A stretch of 64,000 nucleotides of DNA from Bacillus sp. FJAT-42376 (GTDB lineage Bacteria > Bacillota > Bacilli > Bacillales > Bacillaceae): contig NZ_CP033906.1 of NCBI RefSeq assembly GCF_003816055.1, positions 1,116,001 to 1,180,000 on the forward strand, written 5' to 3'. A model generated the notes under the pieces. That model was not told the origin of the DNA. It saw only the letters and a program-made list of their open reading frames with translations, and did not search any database. The translations under genes were made by a program, and so were the position numbers. Positions 1 through 9,041 of the stretch are shown here, piece after piece. Position 1 is the stretch's first letter. Each line of letters opens with the position of its first letter.

Positions 1-10
1 TAAACTTTTA

Positions 11-24
11 AGAAAGCGCTCTTA
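11..24 (+). promoter_or_regulatory. Possible CcpA cre site upstream of sucrose genes
   Basis: AGAAAGCGCTCTTA resembles the catabolite-responsive element consensus (TGWNANCGNTNWCA) with mismatches at the edges. It lies about 100 bp before the sucrose hydrolase start, where carbon catabolite repression would be expected. It could also belong to the end of an upstream gene that lies outside the window. Confidence 0.35.
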
Positions 25-122
25 TACATTTATTTAACAGGAAGATGACGCCGGCAGCAAGGGGAAATGGCGAGAATTGATCGAAACATAAGCCTTATAG
101 AAGATAATCAAGGAGGAAGAAG

Positions 123-1592
123 ATGCTCACAAAAATGAAACTTCAGCAGGCAGAAGATGCGGTCAGGGAAGCGGAAAAAACGATGAATGAGCGTTACCGT
201 CTCGGCTATCACATTATGGCACCGGCCAATTGGATCAATGACCCGAATGGCTTTGTTCAATATAAAGGGGAATACCATGCTTTCTTTCAGCATCATCCAT
301 ACAGTGTGAATTGGGGGCCCATGCACTGGGGCCATGTAAAAAGCAAAGACCTCGTTCACTGGGAGCATCTCCCGATTGCACTCGCTCCGGGAGATGAGTG
401 TGACAAAGACGGATGTTTTTCGGGCAGCGCAGTCGATAACAACGGGGAACTAACGCTGATTTATACGGGTCATCATTATACGGATCGAGAGAAGGACTTG
501 TTTTACCAAAACCAAAATATAGCCGTAAGTACGGATGGGATTCACTTTGATAAACTAGGTGAAAATCCAGTCATCGCAGCTCCGCCTGCAGACAGCTCCC
601 ATCATTTCAGGGACCCAAAAGTGTGGAAGCACGAGGATCATTGGTACATGATTGTCGGCAATTCCGATAAGAATGAAACCGGGCGTGTCATTCTTTACCG
701 CTCTGCCAATCTGAGAAACTGGGATTATATTGGTGTTCTTGCTCAGAGCGACGGCACACTTGGGTTCATGTGGGAGTGTCCGGATTTCTTCGAGCTTGGC
801 GGCAAGCATGTCCTCATGTTTTCTCCGCAGGGAATGAAGGCGGACGGCGACCATTATAACAATCTTTTCCAAACCGGGTACCTCGTTGGGGATTACACAT
901 ATGAAACCAATACCTATCTTCATGGCGGGTTCAAGGAGCTGGATCACGGCCATGATTTCTATGCTGTCCAGACGTTGAAAGACGATAAAGGCCGCCGTAT
1001 CGCGATTGGCTGGATGGATATGTGGGAGTCGGATATGCCGACAAAGAAGGACGGCTGGTGCGGTGCACTCACTCTGCCACGCGAAGTAACGCTCGGCAGC
1101 CGGGATCAGATTCTGATGAACCCGGTGGAAGAGCTGGAACGGCTCCGCATGGAGGAGCACCGGGTTTGCTCGAACGAAACCATCCAAAAGAGCTATACAG
1201 CAGAAGCAGCTGAAGATCTTATGGAGATTCAAGCCGTTATAAATATGGCCGCTTCATCCTCAAAAAAAGCGGAGATCAAGATTTTGGGCTCGAATGGAGA
1301 GCATGCCTCGGTTTCCTATGATGCCGAACTCGGGCAGCTCACATTGGATGTATCGAAGTGTGGAAAGAAGAAAGACGGAATACGCAGGGTTTCCCTGAAG
1401 AACACCGGTCTTCTTACTCTAAGAATCTATCTGGACCGCTCTTCCATCGAGGTTTTCGCCAATGATGGAGAAGCTACGATGACGAGCCGGATCTATCCGG
1501 AAAGCAAACGGCAGGGAATTGAATTCACGGCAGATGCCGATCTTTCCATCAAAGAATGTACGTACTGGAAGCTAAAGGATATCTGGAAATAA
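123..1592 (+). CDS. scrB: Sucrose-6-phosphate hydrolase (GH32)
   Basis: This 489-residue protein is a glycoside hydrolase family 32 enzyme expected to cleave sucrose-6-phosphate into glucose-6-phosphate and fructose in the cytoplasm after PTS uptake. The NDPNG motif at residues 39-43 carries the catalytic nucleophile Asp, an RDP motif lies near residue 163 (transition-state Asp), and the EC motif with the acid/base Glu lies near residue 217. A C-terminal beta-sandwich region (IYLDRSSIEVF) is present, and length is normal for the family. No signal peptide is seen. The start has a strong AAGGAGGA site at 110-117. It is followed 56 bp later by a fructokinase gene, which supports a sucrose-utilisation operon. 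It could alternatively act on free sucrose or fructans (sacA-like). Confidence 0.9.
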   Translation: MLTKMKLQQAEDAVREAEKTMNERYRLGYHIMAPANWINDPNGFVQYKGEYHAFFQHHPYSVNWGPMHWGHVKSKDLVHWEHLPIALAPGDECDKDGCFSGSAVDNNGELTLIYTGHHYTDREKDLFYQNQNIAVSTDGIHFDKLGENPVIAAPPADSSHHFRDPKVWKHEDHWYMIVGNSDKNETGRVILYRSANLRNWDYIGVLAQSDGTLGFMWECPDFFELGGKHVLMFSPQGMKADGDHYNNLFQTGYLVGDYTYETNTYLHGGFKELDHGHDFYAVQTLKDDKGRRIAIGWMDMWESDMPTKKDGWCGALTLPREVTLGSRDQILMNPVEELERLRMEEHRVCSNETIQKSYTAEAAEDLMEIQAVINMAASSSKKAEIKILGSNGEHASVSYDAELGQLTLDVSKCGKKKDGIRRVSLKNTGLLTLRIYLDRSSIEVFANDGEATMTSRIYPESKRQGIEFTADADLSIKECTYWKLKDIWK

Positions 1593-1648
1593 AATCAGCA
1601 AGGGACAGGCGGATTCTGGCGCTTGTTCCTTCTTTTGAGGTGAGACAG

Positions 1649-2647
1649 GTGAAAAAGGTATACTGCGTTGGAGAAACATTGATCGATTTTATCCCTATGC
1701 AAAAAAACAGAGCGCTAAAGGATGTCGGAGGCTTTGAAAAAGCTGCAGGCGGTGCGCCGATGAATGCGGCGATTGCCGTGGCCAAATACGGGGGCCATTC
1801 GGTCATGCTGACTAAAATGGCCCAAGACCACTTCGGCGATTTTCTGCTGGACGTCATGTCTGCGAACGGAGTGGATGTCTCGCATATTGTAAGGACCGAC
1901 GAAGGAGAAACCGGACTTGCCTTCGTTTCTGTGGACGAGGATGGAGAACGGAGCTTTACCTTTTACCGGAAAAATGCGGCAGATTTGCTGCTGGAGCCGG
2001 AGGAGGTTGCGGGTATCGAGTTCCAGGAAGGAGATTTCCTCCATTTCTGTTCCGTTGATTTAGTGGAAAGTCCCATCAAACAAACGCATCTGACACTCAT
2101 CGAAGAGATCCGCCGGGCAAACGGCACGGTCTGCTTTGACGTAAATGTGCGGATTCCCCTCTGGCCGGACGAAGCAAGCTGCAGGAAGACCATCCTCGAA
2201 TTTGTGCCGCACGCCGACCTTATTAAAGTATCAAGCGAGGAGCTTGAATTTGTCACCGGCATTGCGGATGAAGAAAAAGCCGTTCAATCCCTGCTATGCG
2301 GCAGCGTTAAAGCTGTTATCTACACGAAAGGCGGCGAAGGAGCGTCGATCTATATGAAGGGCGGTCCAGTATTCGAAGATCCCGGCTTCAAAGTAACCGT
2401 CGAAGACACAACAGGCGCAGGAGATGCGTTCATCGGAGGTCTGTTAAGCGAACTGCTCAGCCTCGAAGCGGTACCGGACACACTCATCCAAACGCTCCAC
2501 ACCCATCATAGCCGGCTCCTCACATTTGCCAACGCAAGCGGAGCACTCGCCGCCTCAGTGAAAGGAGCCATCGAAGCGGCACCGGGCCGGGAAAAGGTAA
2601 TGGAATTTATAGATGCCCAGCGGCCGTCGTCGGAGTCGGGGCAATAG
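1649..2647 (+). CDS. Fructokinase, PfkB/ribokinase family
   Basis: This 332-residue protein is a PfkB-family sugar kinase. It begins with the typical VGETLIDF strand and contains GGAPMNAAIAVAKYGG (sugar-binding region) and the DTTGAGDAFIGG signature near residues 252-263, whose Asp is the catalytic base and whose Gly-rich loop is the anion hole. Following the sucrose-6-phosphate hydrolase gene, it most likely phosphorylates the released fructose to fructose-6-phosphate. I chose the GTG start at 1649 because GAGGTGAG lies just upstream and the protein then begins at the conserved first strand; the reading frame is open further upstream to 1556, overlapping the previous gene. Substrate specificity is inferred from context. 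Confidence 0.85.
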   Translation: MKKVYCVGETLIDFIPMQKNRALKDVGGFEKAAGGAPMNAAIAVAKYGGHSVMLTKMAQDHFGDFLLDVMSANGVDVSHIVRTDEGETGLAFVSVDEDGERSFTFYRKNAADLLLEPEEVAGIEFQEGDFLHFCSVDLVESPIKQTHLTLIEEIRRANGTVCFDVNVRIPLWPDEASCRKTILEFVPHADLIKVSSEELEFVTGIADEEKAVQSLLCGSVKAVIYTKGGEGASIYMKGGPVFEDPGFKVTVEDTTGAGDAFIGGLLSELLSLEAVPDTLIQTLHTHHSRLLTFANASGALAASVKGAIEAAPGREKVMEFIDAQRPSSESGQ

Positions 2648-2665
2648 TAAGGATTTTTCCATTTG

Positions 2666-2697
2666 AAGAGAAGCTAGCTTGCTTCTCTTTTTGTTTT
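2666..2697 (+). terminator. Intrinsic terminator after fructokinase
   Basis: AAGAGAAGC-TAGCTT-GCTTCTCTT forms a 9-bp stem followed by a T-rich run (TTTGTTTTG). It ends the sucrose operon and separates it from the repeat array that follows. Confidence 0.8.
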
Positions 2698-2710
2698 GTT
2701 CATTCGTGAA

Positions 2711-3346
2711 CAGGGCGGGAAGGATGCTTGGTTCGGCAGGAAAGAAGAGATTGGCAGGAAAACGGCCGGATGCGGCAGGAATAGCAGCGATGTTGGCGGG
2801 ATAGTTGCTAGATTCGGCAGGAAAGAAAAGATTGGCAGGAAAGTTGCTGGGTGCGGCAGGATAAGCAGCGATTTTCGCGGGATAGTTGCTAGATTCGGCA
2901 GGAACCAGCCCCATTTCGGCAGGAAAAAAGAGTTTGGCAGGAAAAAGCCCGGATTCGGCAGGAAAAGCAGCGGTATTGGCGGGAAAGGTGCCAGGTTTGG
3001 CAGGAACCAGCCCCGCTTCGGCAGGAAAGAAGAGATTGGCAGGAAAGTTGCTGGGTACGGCAGGAAAAGTAGCGATGTTGGCGGGATAGTTGCTAGATTC
3101 GGCAGGAACAAACCCCATTTCGGCAGGAAAAAAGAGTTTGGCAGGAAAACGGCCGGTACGGCAGGATAAGCAGCAATGTTGGCCGGAAAGTTGCCAGGTT
3201 CGGCAGGAACCAGCCTCACTTTAGCAGGAAAAAAGAGTTTTGCGGGAAAATGGCCTGGTACGGCAGGATAAGCAGCAATGTTGGCCGGAAAGTTGCCAGG
3301 TTCGGCAGGAACTAGCCCCCTTTCGGCAGGAACCAGCAGCGGTGCA
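2711..3346. repeat. GGCAGGAA-family tandem array, copy 1
   Basis: About 30 units of roughly 20 bp, each with a core close to TTCGGCAGGAA, fill the space between the fructokinase and the lipoprotein gene. The units are arranged in a higher-order period of about 103 bp made of five distinguishable units; for example the GGCAGGAACCAGC type recurs near 2899, 3000, 3203 and 3307. Long open frames exist on both strands but have low-complexity translations (PAEPGNFPAN-like) and overlap each other in several frames, so I consider the array non-coding. A second array of the same family with different spacers lies at 62603-63612. Confidence 0.9.
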
Positions 3347-3408
3347 TGTCGAAACAATAAGTAACCTTCCTCCCAACCTTCCCGTCCATTAAGAAAAGGG
3401 GGAATTAG

Positions 3409-3777
3409 ATGAGACGACTATATAGAACGGCAATTTTTCTTATGATTCTATTGATCCTGGCTGCAGCATGTTCCCATGAGACACGAAACGTCATTGTTCA
3501 AGGAACGAAGCAGGAGGACAATCGGAGAATTTCTGACCGCGGTAAGGTGCAAAGCATCATCCACATCATTGACACGGCGGAATGGGAAAAGGCGAAGATA
3601 GATATCCGTCCGCCTGATTACCGTCTCGGCTTTGAAGAAAATGAGGGAAAGCGGGTCTACTACGATGTTTGGGTGGATCCTGAGCAAAATCTGCTTACGC
3701 TTGCCACGAGGAGTCTTTATGGTAAACTTTCAAGACAAAACTCCGCCGATTTATTAAAACTCTTGAGTGAAAAGTAG
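3409..3777 (+). CDS. Small lipoprotein, possibly YhfM-like
   Basis: This 122-residue protein starts with a basic N-terminus, a hydrophobic stretch and an LAAAC lipobox with Cys at residue 21, so it should be a membrane-anchored lipoprotein on the outer face. The mature part contains TAEWEKAKIDIRPPDYRLGF, which resembles the YhfM family of Bacillus lipoproteins, whose function is not known to me. The ATG has AAAGGGGGA upstream. It is followed 34 bp later by a VOC-family gene in the same direction; no functional link is evident. Confidence 0.75.
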   Translation: MRRLYRTAIFLMILLILAAACSHETRNVIVQGTKQEDNRRISDRGKVQSIIHIIDTAEWEKAKIDIRPPDYRLGFEENEGKRVYYDVWVDPEQNLLTLATRSLYGKLSRQNSADLLKLLSEK

Positions 3778-3811
3778 GTCAGCAGGGCTAAGTAAACTGG
3801 AGGGAAAAACC

Positions 3812-4216
3812 ATGAAACTTGATCACACCGGCATCGCTGTTAGAAGGATGGATGAAGCCATTGAATTTTATACGGATGTTCTCGGCGGCAAGCTCGTCGA
3901 ACGATATACAAGTGAAAAGCCAGGGGTGGAGACGCATATTGCGGTCATCCATCTTGATAACCAGGTCATCGAACTGCTCGAACCAACCAGCAAAACCTCG
4001 CCCATCGACCGGTTTATCAGACAAAAGGGAAAAGGAGTCCATCATCTTGCATACGAGGTAGACGATTTGGACAAAGCGATCGATGAGTATGAAGCCCGGG
4101 GGTTGACCTTCTTAAAGGATACGTACCGGACAAATCCATTTGGCCGCAGACTGATTTACATGAATCCGGTTCATACGCATGGTCAGATTATCGAACTTTG
4201 TGATTACAAAGGGTAA
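3812..4216 (+). CDS. VOC-family protein, methylmalonyl-CoA epimerase-like
   Basis: This 134-residue protein has the paired beta-alpha-beta-beta-beta modules of the vicinal oxygen chelate superfamily. LDHTGIAVRRMDEAIEFY at the start, VIELLEPTSKTSPIDRF in the middle, GKGVHHLAYEVDDLDKAI and the final GQIIELCDY match the pattern of methylmalonyl-CoA epimerases, with likely metal ligands His4, His71-region and the C-terminal Glu. The start at 3812 is set by CTGGAGGG upstream. No mutase or propionyl-CoA genes are nearby, so substrate is uncertain and another lyase or epimerase activity is possible. Confidence 0.75.
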   Translation: MKLDHTGIAVRRMDEAIEFYTDVLGGKLVERYTSEKPGVETHIAVIHLDNQVIELLEPTSKTSPIDRFIRQKGKGVHHLAYEVDDLDKAIDEYEARGLTFLKDTYRTNPFGRRLIYMNPVHTHGQIIELCDYKG

Positions 4217-4221
4217 ATGGA

Positions 4222-4257
4222 AACAGCCTTGGAATTATTCTATAGGCTGTTTTTTTA
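4222..4257 (+). terminator. Intrinsic terminator after VOC gene
   Basis: ACAGCCT and AGGCTGT pair across a 14-nt loop and are followed by seven T residues. Confidence 0.8.
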
Positions 4258-4446
4258 TAGGTGATTATTCATATGAATGGAGAAGGAATGGCCTCTGGAA
4301 CTAGTTAATATCACTCATTTATGCAGGTGAGTGGGAATAAGATGAGGACTTTCTTCCAATTGGGGTATATGGTAAAAAATGATAAAATTAAGGATAGATG
4401 AATGTGGGATATTGGCGAAAATAATGAATTTCCGAGGTGAATAAGG

Positions 4447-4899
4447 ATGGATTTATGGGGAGCGCTCAATAGCGCCCAATCGTACATCAGCGGCGGAATT
4501 GAAGGATTAGAGGAGAAGATCAGGAAGCTTCAAAAAGCAAACAGTGATATTTCAAAGGAGCAGGGTCAGGGGCAAAGGGAGATTCACATCATCCAGCAGC
4601 CGGAGCTTGCCAATGAGTGGAAGGGTCCGCGTGCGAACGATTTTGATGACTCACGTGAAGCGGCCTATAAGGACATGGAGAGAGTATTCAGCAAGGATTA
4701 CGATGAATATCAAGAAAAAATCAGCAGTGAAATACAGAGATTGCAAAATCAGCTAAATGATTTAAAGATGGCGATGGCTTTTGCGTCTTCCATTGAAGAC
4801 GGCTTAAGAGCCGTTGATGACACACTGGAAAGTGCCCAAAAGCAATTGGCTTCAATTGGGAAGGATATTGAAAGCCTGACGAGGAAGGTGTTCTCATGA
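4447..4899 (+). CDS. YwqH-like protein of LXG toxin locus (DUF5082)
   Basis: This 150-residue, almost entirely helical protein is rich in Lys, Glu and Gln and has coiled-coil segments at about residues 18-45 and 80-145. Its length, its overlap by an ATGA junction with the next gene, and its position before a YwqI-like and an LXG gene match the B. subtilis ywqH-ywqI-ywqJ-ywqK order. In such loci the small helical proteins act as targeting partners or chaperones of the LXG toxin for the type VII (Ess/Yuk) secretion system; that role is from family knowledge. GAGGTG lies just before the ATG. Confidence 0.8.
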   Translation: MDLWGALNSAQSYISGGIEGLEEKIRKLQKANSDISKEQGQGQREIHIIQQPELANEWKGPRANDFDDSREAAYKDMERVFSKDYDEYQEKISSEIQRLQNQLNDLKMAMAFASSIEDGLRAVDDTLESAQKQLASIGKDIESLTRKVFS

Positions 4900-5162
4900 C
4901 GGATATTAAGCTTGACCATGCGGAGGTTATGAAGCAGCTCGCCGATATGAAAAAGGCGCTCAGTGAGATAAAAATCGATCCGCCTTCCGCTGAATCGCTC
5001 GGTGAAAACGACCTCAAATTCACGAAATCGTGGCTTGAAAAGGAAGAGCAAGTTCATAAATTTGCCGGTGAATACGTAAAAGCGGTCCTGAAGAATATTG
5101 AAGATACCGAGGACAACGTGAATTATTTGAGAGAGCAGGATGAGGCAATTACAATGAAATAA
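4896..5162 (+). CDS. YwqI-like protein of LXG toxin locus (DUF5344)
   Basis: This 88-residue helical protein begins inside the stop codon of the preceding gene (ATGA overlap), indicating translational coupling. It has the size and charge pattern of the YwqI/DUF5344 family found between YwqH and the LXG toxin in Bacillus. It is expected to bind the LXG domain as a small WXG100-like partner. It is separated by 22 bp from the toxin gene, whose start has its own GAGAGGCAG site. Confidence 0.78.
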   Translation: MTDIKLDHAEVMKQLADMKKALSEIKIDPPSAESLGENDLKFTKSWLEKEEQVHKFAGEYVKAVLKNIEDTEDNVNYLREQDEAITMK

Positions 5163-5184
5163 GAAAAGAGAGGCAGCGTGACAA

Positions 5185-7158
5185 ATGACCAAAGTATATG
5201 AATCTGACTCGTTAGCCACGGCCATTGAAACACGGACCAAGCAGTATAAAGACCTCGAAGACAAGCTGATTGCCCTTGAAAACACGTTTAAGGCACTTGT
5301 CGATAATACCGAATTCAAGGGAAAAGGCGCCGACAACATTAAAAATTTCTACCAGGCCCAAATTGATCTGGTCACAGACTGGAAAAAATTTATCCAGGCC
5401 GTTACGGATTTCTACAGTGATGTTCCGAAATGGGCAGAAGATCATAACCTTGCAGAATCGACCAAAGTGGCCGTTCCTTTTCTTAAGGAAGGGCTTGAAA
5501 CAGGGTCGAAAAACAGTAAAACGATGGTCGAAACGCAGCACAGTGATCTTGAGGGGATTTTAACATCCATTCATGACCTGATTTCCCTCACCGCTTTCTC
5601 CACAGAAGCCTATGACACCAATATGAAAAAAGCGGACACGAAAAGAAGTGAAACGGTTACGGCGGTAGAGAATCTTGATACTTCCTATGAGGAAACGTAT
5701 AATGCTCAGGCCAGTACGATCGGAGTCGTCCAGCAAGGCTATATAGCCATCATGAATGCAACCGCCAAAAGCGGTTCGGTTCAGCCTATGAATTTCAACG
5801 TCAAAACCTATCAGGCCGACCCCATCCACGAAGTCCGGAAAAACGTGCAGGAATCAATCGATGCGTACGAAAAGCAGCAAGAGGAAGCCCAGAAAATCCG
5901 CGACCAAATTGCCGCTGAAAAAGCGAGAATCGAAGCAGAAAAGGCCCGCATCGAAGCCGAAAAGAACAAGCCGTGGTATGAAAAAACATGGGACGGCGTC
6001 AAAACGTTTGCCGGCGAATTCAGCGGCTATTATGACTCCGTCCGGGCAACGACAGGCGTCGATCCCGTCACCGGCCGCAAGCTCTCCAACGCTGAGCGCG
6101 TAGCCGCCGGCGCCATGGCAGCCGCAGGCTTCATCCCCGTCGTCGGCTGGGCAGGCCGCGCCGTCAAAGGCGGAAGCGCCATCGTCAAAACTGCCAAAGG
6201 CATGAACGCCGCCAACCACATGCTCGACGCCTACAAAAGCACAAAAGCCATGGACATTCTAAACAAAACCGAAAAAGGAATCTACGGTCTCTACACCGCC
6301 AACAGCGCCTGGGAATACGGCAGCGGAATGGACATGTTCGGGAACAAGCTGACGGAGGAGCAAAGGCAGAATGCGCTTTGGAATGGATTGACGATGGGGC
6401 TTGTGGGTGGTGGAGCTCATATTATTGATAAGGGCGGACTCCAAAAGCTCGGCAGTAAATTGCCGTACAGCAATACTCATGCAAAAGATTACACTGCAAA
6501 TGCCCATAAAACCCTTAAAGAAATCGGCAAGCAGGCAGGTTCTAAAACCCACCAACTCATCAAAGAAACACCATTAGCAGCTAAAAGAGTCCTCCAAGTA
6601 GCAGGACGGGAGTTAGCCCAAGTAGATATTCCTCTTGTAGTGGTGAGAGAAGCTGTTACTACAACTGGGGAAAAAGTTAGAACGCTAGGAATGGAAAGCA
6701 GGAAGCTTGGGGATTTAACTCAGAATAAAAGGCATATTGTAGGGGAAAATGGTCTGCCGAAGTCAGATATAGATCCTTACGGAGGTTATTTTGAAAGAAA
6801 AGATTTTCGTACTAAAATTTATAATGCAGAATATACCCCGCATGGCAATAAGCATATAAAGGCAAAAACAGAAGAAGAGGCAAAAAGATTTAGCGAAACC
6901 GGAAAGAAACAAGCTCAATATTTACCATCTGTAGATAATAGCATAATTGAGAAAGAGGCCTTATTAAAAGGACATGTACTAGATAAAGGAAATAATAACT
7001 ACTATTTCTTCCACGATGCTGGTAAAGTAATTGGGTATGATAATGGGCTGCCTACTAGTTGGGTCAGAGCTGAACTTACTAGTGGCGGTTCATACCACGG
7101 ACATCCAATAGCTGGAGATAGACTGGATAAATATCTGAAAAAAATGGGAGTAAAATAA
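5185..7158 (+). CDS. LXG-domain polymorphic toxin, YwqJ-like
   Basis: This 657-residue protein is a candidate type VII-secreted antibacterial toxin. Residues 1 to about 195 form a helical LXG-type export domain. Residues 195-245 are a charged helix with two near-identical AEKARIE repeats. Residues about 288-330 hold the pre-toxin TG segment (TGVDPVTGRKLSNAERVAAG, then FIPVVGWAGRAVKGG), which is hydrophobic. The variable tip is about 410-657 and ends with SYHGHPIAGDRLDKYLKK. I do not recognise the tip with confidence; the GNKHIK and TGKKQAQYLP segments faintly recall ribonuclease-type tips, but this is a guess. The linker is duplicated almost exactly at 7840-8486. The 3' part is clearly more AT-rich than the linker, as expected for exchangeable tips. 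Confidence 0.85.
   Translation: MTKVYESDSLATAIETRTKQYKDLEDKLIALENTFKALVDNTEFKGKGADNIKNFYQAQIDLVTDWKKFIQAVTDFYSDVPKWAEDHNLAESTKVAVPFLKEGLETGSKNSKTMVETQHSDLEGILTSIHDLISLTAFSTEAYDTNMKKADTKRSETVTAVENLDTSYEETYNAQASTIGVVQQGYIAIMNATAKSGSVQPMNFNVKTYQADPIHEVRKNVQESIDAYEKQQEEAQKIRDQIAAEKARIEAEKARIEAEKNKPWYEKTWDGVKTFAGEFSGYYDSVRATTGVDPVTGRKLSNAERVAAGAMAAAGFIPVVGWAGRAVKGGSAIVKTAKGMNAANHMLDAYKSTKAMDILNKTEKGIYGLYTANSAWEYGSGMDMFGNKLTEEQRQNALWNGLTMGLVGGGAHIIDKGGLQKLGSKLPYSNTHAKDYTANAHKTLKEIGKQAGSKTHQLIKETPLAAKRVLQVAGRELAQVDIPLVVVREAVTTTGEKVRTLGMESRKLGDLTQNKRHIVGENGLPKSDIDPYGGYFERKDFRTKIYNAEYTPHGNKHIKAKTEEEAKRFSETGKKQAQYLPSVDNSIIEKEALLKGHVLDKGNNNYYFFHDAGKVIGYDNGLPTSWVRAELTSGGSYHGHPIAGDRLDKYLKKMGVK
5767..6413 (+). 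repeat. Linker direct repeat, copy 1 (inside LXG toxin)
   Basis: This 647-bp stretch encoding the charged helix and pre-toxin TG region is nearly identical to 7840-8486, at a constant offset of 2073 bp with no visible indel. Homology starts at AAAAGCGGTT and fades after the codons for GLTMGLVG. It could support recombination that replaces the toxin tip and immunity gene. Confidence 0.9.
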
Positions 7159-7175
7159 AGCGAGGTTGTTTAATA

Positions 7176-7538
7176 GTGAGAAAATATTCTAAATTAAATG
7201 TTGATCAATTAAATGTACACCCACTGAGAATACCTGAAGGATGGACAGTTAATTATAATAGTTTTCTAGAATTTGATCCACTTGCTTTAAATGAAGAAGA
7301 TGATAGATGGTATTTAATGAGCGAAAGTCTTTTGCAATTAAATCACTCAAAAAAATCTATTATGGTGGATTTAGGATGGTATCCAGATACATCAGTAGAA
7401 GGTAACTTTTCAGTAGATATAATTAAAAATGAGGATTGGGAAAATCCGCTAGATTCTTATGAAACTAAGGATTACCGGGAAGTGATCAGGTTTATTGAAT
7501 CTACTCTAAAAAACATTACGGAAACGCAGGATATTTAA
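7176..7538 (+). CDS. Candidate immunity protein for the LXG toxin
   Basis: This 120-residue acidic, AT-rich gene lies 17 bp after the toxin in the same direction, which is the usual place for the cognate immunity protein. The sequence (LRIPEGWTVNYNSFLEFDP near the start) does not match a family I can name with certainty. The start is a GTG with only a weak GCGAGG site, which suggests coupling to translation of the toxin. Function is inferred from position alone. Confidence 0.6.
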   Translation: MRKYSKLNVDQLNVHPLRIPEGWTVNYNSFLEFDPLALNEEDDRWYLMSESLLQLNHSKKSIMVDLGWYPDTSVEGNFSVDIIKNEDWENPLDSYETKDYREVIRFIESTLKNITETQDI

Positions 7539-7777
7539 AACTGAATTAGAGTTTGAAATAAGTGGAGTAAAATAATAGAGGAGATAATTTTCTTCAAAAA
7601 AAGGCTCTTTTCTTATTTGATTAAGGGAGTCTCCTATAGAAAACAACAAAGTATAAACCACTCTAATTGGCAGCTAGCAGTGATTTAGACATTTTACGAA
7701 ATAAATAAACAGGAAAAGTCTAGTCTTTTAAAAAATAATTGCTTACCTAGAATACTACCTAAAGTACTAATACCTTA
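7539..7777. other. AT-rich gap between immunity gene and orphan cassette
   Basis: No coding sequence of convincing length or ribosome-binding site is seen here. The stretch ends in the terminator at 7778-7815 and probably represents the junction left when the second cassette was displaced. Confidence 0.5.
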
Positions 7778-7815
7778 GTAGAGCCTTTTGTACATAAATG
7801 GGCTCTACTTTTTTT
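7778..7815 (+). terminator. Intrinsic terminator before orphan toxin cassette
   Basis: AGTAGAGCC and GGGCTCTACT pair around a loop of about 15 nt and are followed by a run of seven to eight T. The only ATG available to the following open frame (7798) lies inside this hairpin, so transcription from the LXG operon should stop before the orphan cassette. Confidence 0.8.
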
Positions 7816-9024
7816 AATCTTTATAAATCCTCCAAAACAAAAAGCGGTTTTATCAAGACCATAAATTTCAACGTCAAAACCTATCAGGCCGACCCCATCC
7901 ACGAGGTCCGGAAAAACGTACAGGAATCCATCGAAACCTACCAAAAGCAGCAAGAAGAAGCCCAGAAAATCCGCGATCAAATTGCCGCTGAAAAAGCGAG
8001 AATCGAAGCAGAAAAGGCCCGCATCGAAGCCGAAAAGAACAAGCCGTGGTATGAAAAAACATGGGACGGCGTCAAAACGTTTGCCGGCGAATTCAGCGGC
8101 TATTATGACTCCGTCCGGGCAACGACAGGCGTCGATCCCGTCACCGGCCGCAAGCTCTCCAACGCTGAGCGCGTAGCCGCAGGCGCCATGGCAGCCGCAG
8201 GCTTCATCCCCGTCGTCGGCTGGGCAGGCCGCGCCGTCAAAGGCGGAAGCGCCATCGTCAAAACCGCCAAAGGCATGAACGCCGCCAACCACATGCTCGA
8301 CGCCTACAAAAGCACAAAAGCCATGGACATTCTAAACAAAACCGAAAAAGGAATCTACGGTCTCTACACCGCCAACAGCGCCTGGGAATACGGCAGCGGA
8401 ATGGACATGTTCGGGAACAAGCTGACGGAAGAGCAGCGTCAGAATGCGCTTTGGATTGGGCTGACGATGGGGTTAGTTGGTCGAGCTGCTACTAAAATTG
8501 ATAAACTTAACGCTGGAAAATCTACTATAAAAATAAGTAGAAGTCATGTAGGTAATTATAGAAAGAAAGCGGAAAGTTTTGATTTTAATTCATGGGAAGG
8601 TCGCCGTGTACGTGGGGAAACTAAATATACTCATATTGGGCTAAGGTTATTAAGCACACGTGAAATTAAAGATTTTAAAAAGGAGATGCATGCAAACGGT
8701 ATTAAAGTAAAAATAGACAAAAAAGGCATGTTGCCAGACGAAGTTGCTGCTGCTTTTGATCCTAGTAAGGGTCATATTTATTTAAGAAAAGATGCCTCTT
8801 ATTTAAGTGCAACCCATGAATCTTTCCATGCTAAGCAATGGAAGGAACTTGGAATGGAAAAGTATCAAATGCAAACCAGGTTGGATAAGGAAGAATATGT
8901 TTATAGTAAAATTATGGAGAATAGTAATCGTTATAACAGCAAAGAAATTCATGAAGCGCAGAGATATATTTATCAGGTGCGAAATGGAATTTGGCCTTCA
9001 CCTGATTGGGAAGGATTTAAATAA
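7798..9024 (+). pseudogene. Orphan LXG C-terminal toxin cassette, metalloprotease-like tip
   Basis: The open frame encodes 408 residues but lacks the LXG domain. From 7840 it repeats the linker and pre-toxin region of the upstream toxin, then switches to a different C-terminus after residue about 229. That tip contains ATHESFHAKQW, giving a zinc-binding HExxH motif at residues 340-344 with the catalytic Glu at 341, so it resembles the metallopeptidase tips of polymorphic toxins. The apparent start lies in a terminator loop without a ribosome-binding site, so I read this as a silent cassette that can be joined to the LXG gene by recombination, not as an independent gene. Confidence 0.75.
7840..8486 (+). 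repeat. Linker direct repeat, copy 2 (orphan cassette)
   Basis: Near-identical to 5767-6413, including synonymous-only differences such as GAGGTC for GAAGTC. It covers the charged helix and pre-toxin TG segment. Confidence 0.9.
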
Positions 9025-9041
9025 TAAAGGATGGGTAAATA

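Noticed and set aside
555..1232. 225-codon frame on the minus strand within the sucrose hydrolase gene
   Set aside because: It is the antisense shadow of a well-supported GH32 gene and has no start signal.
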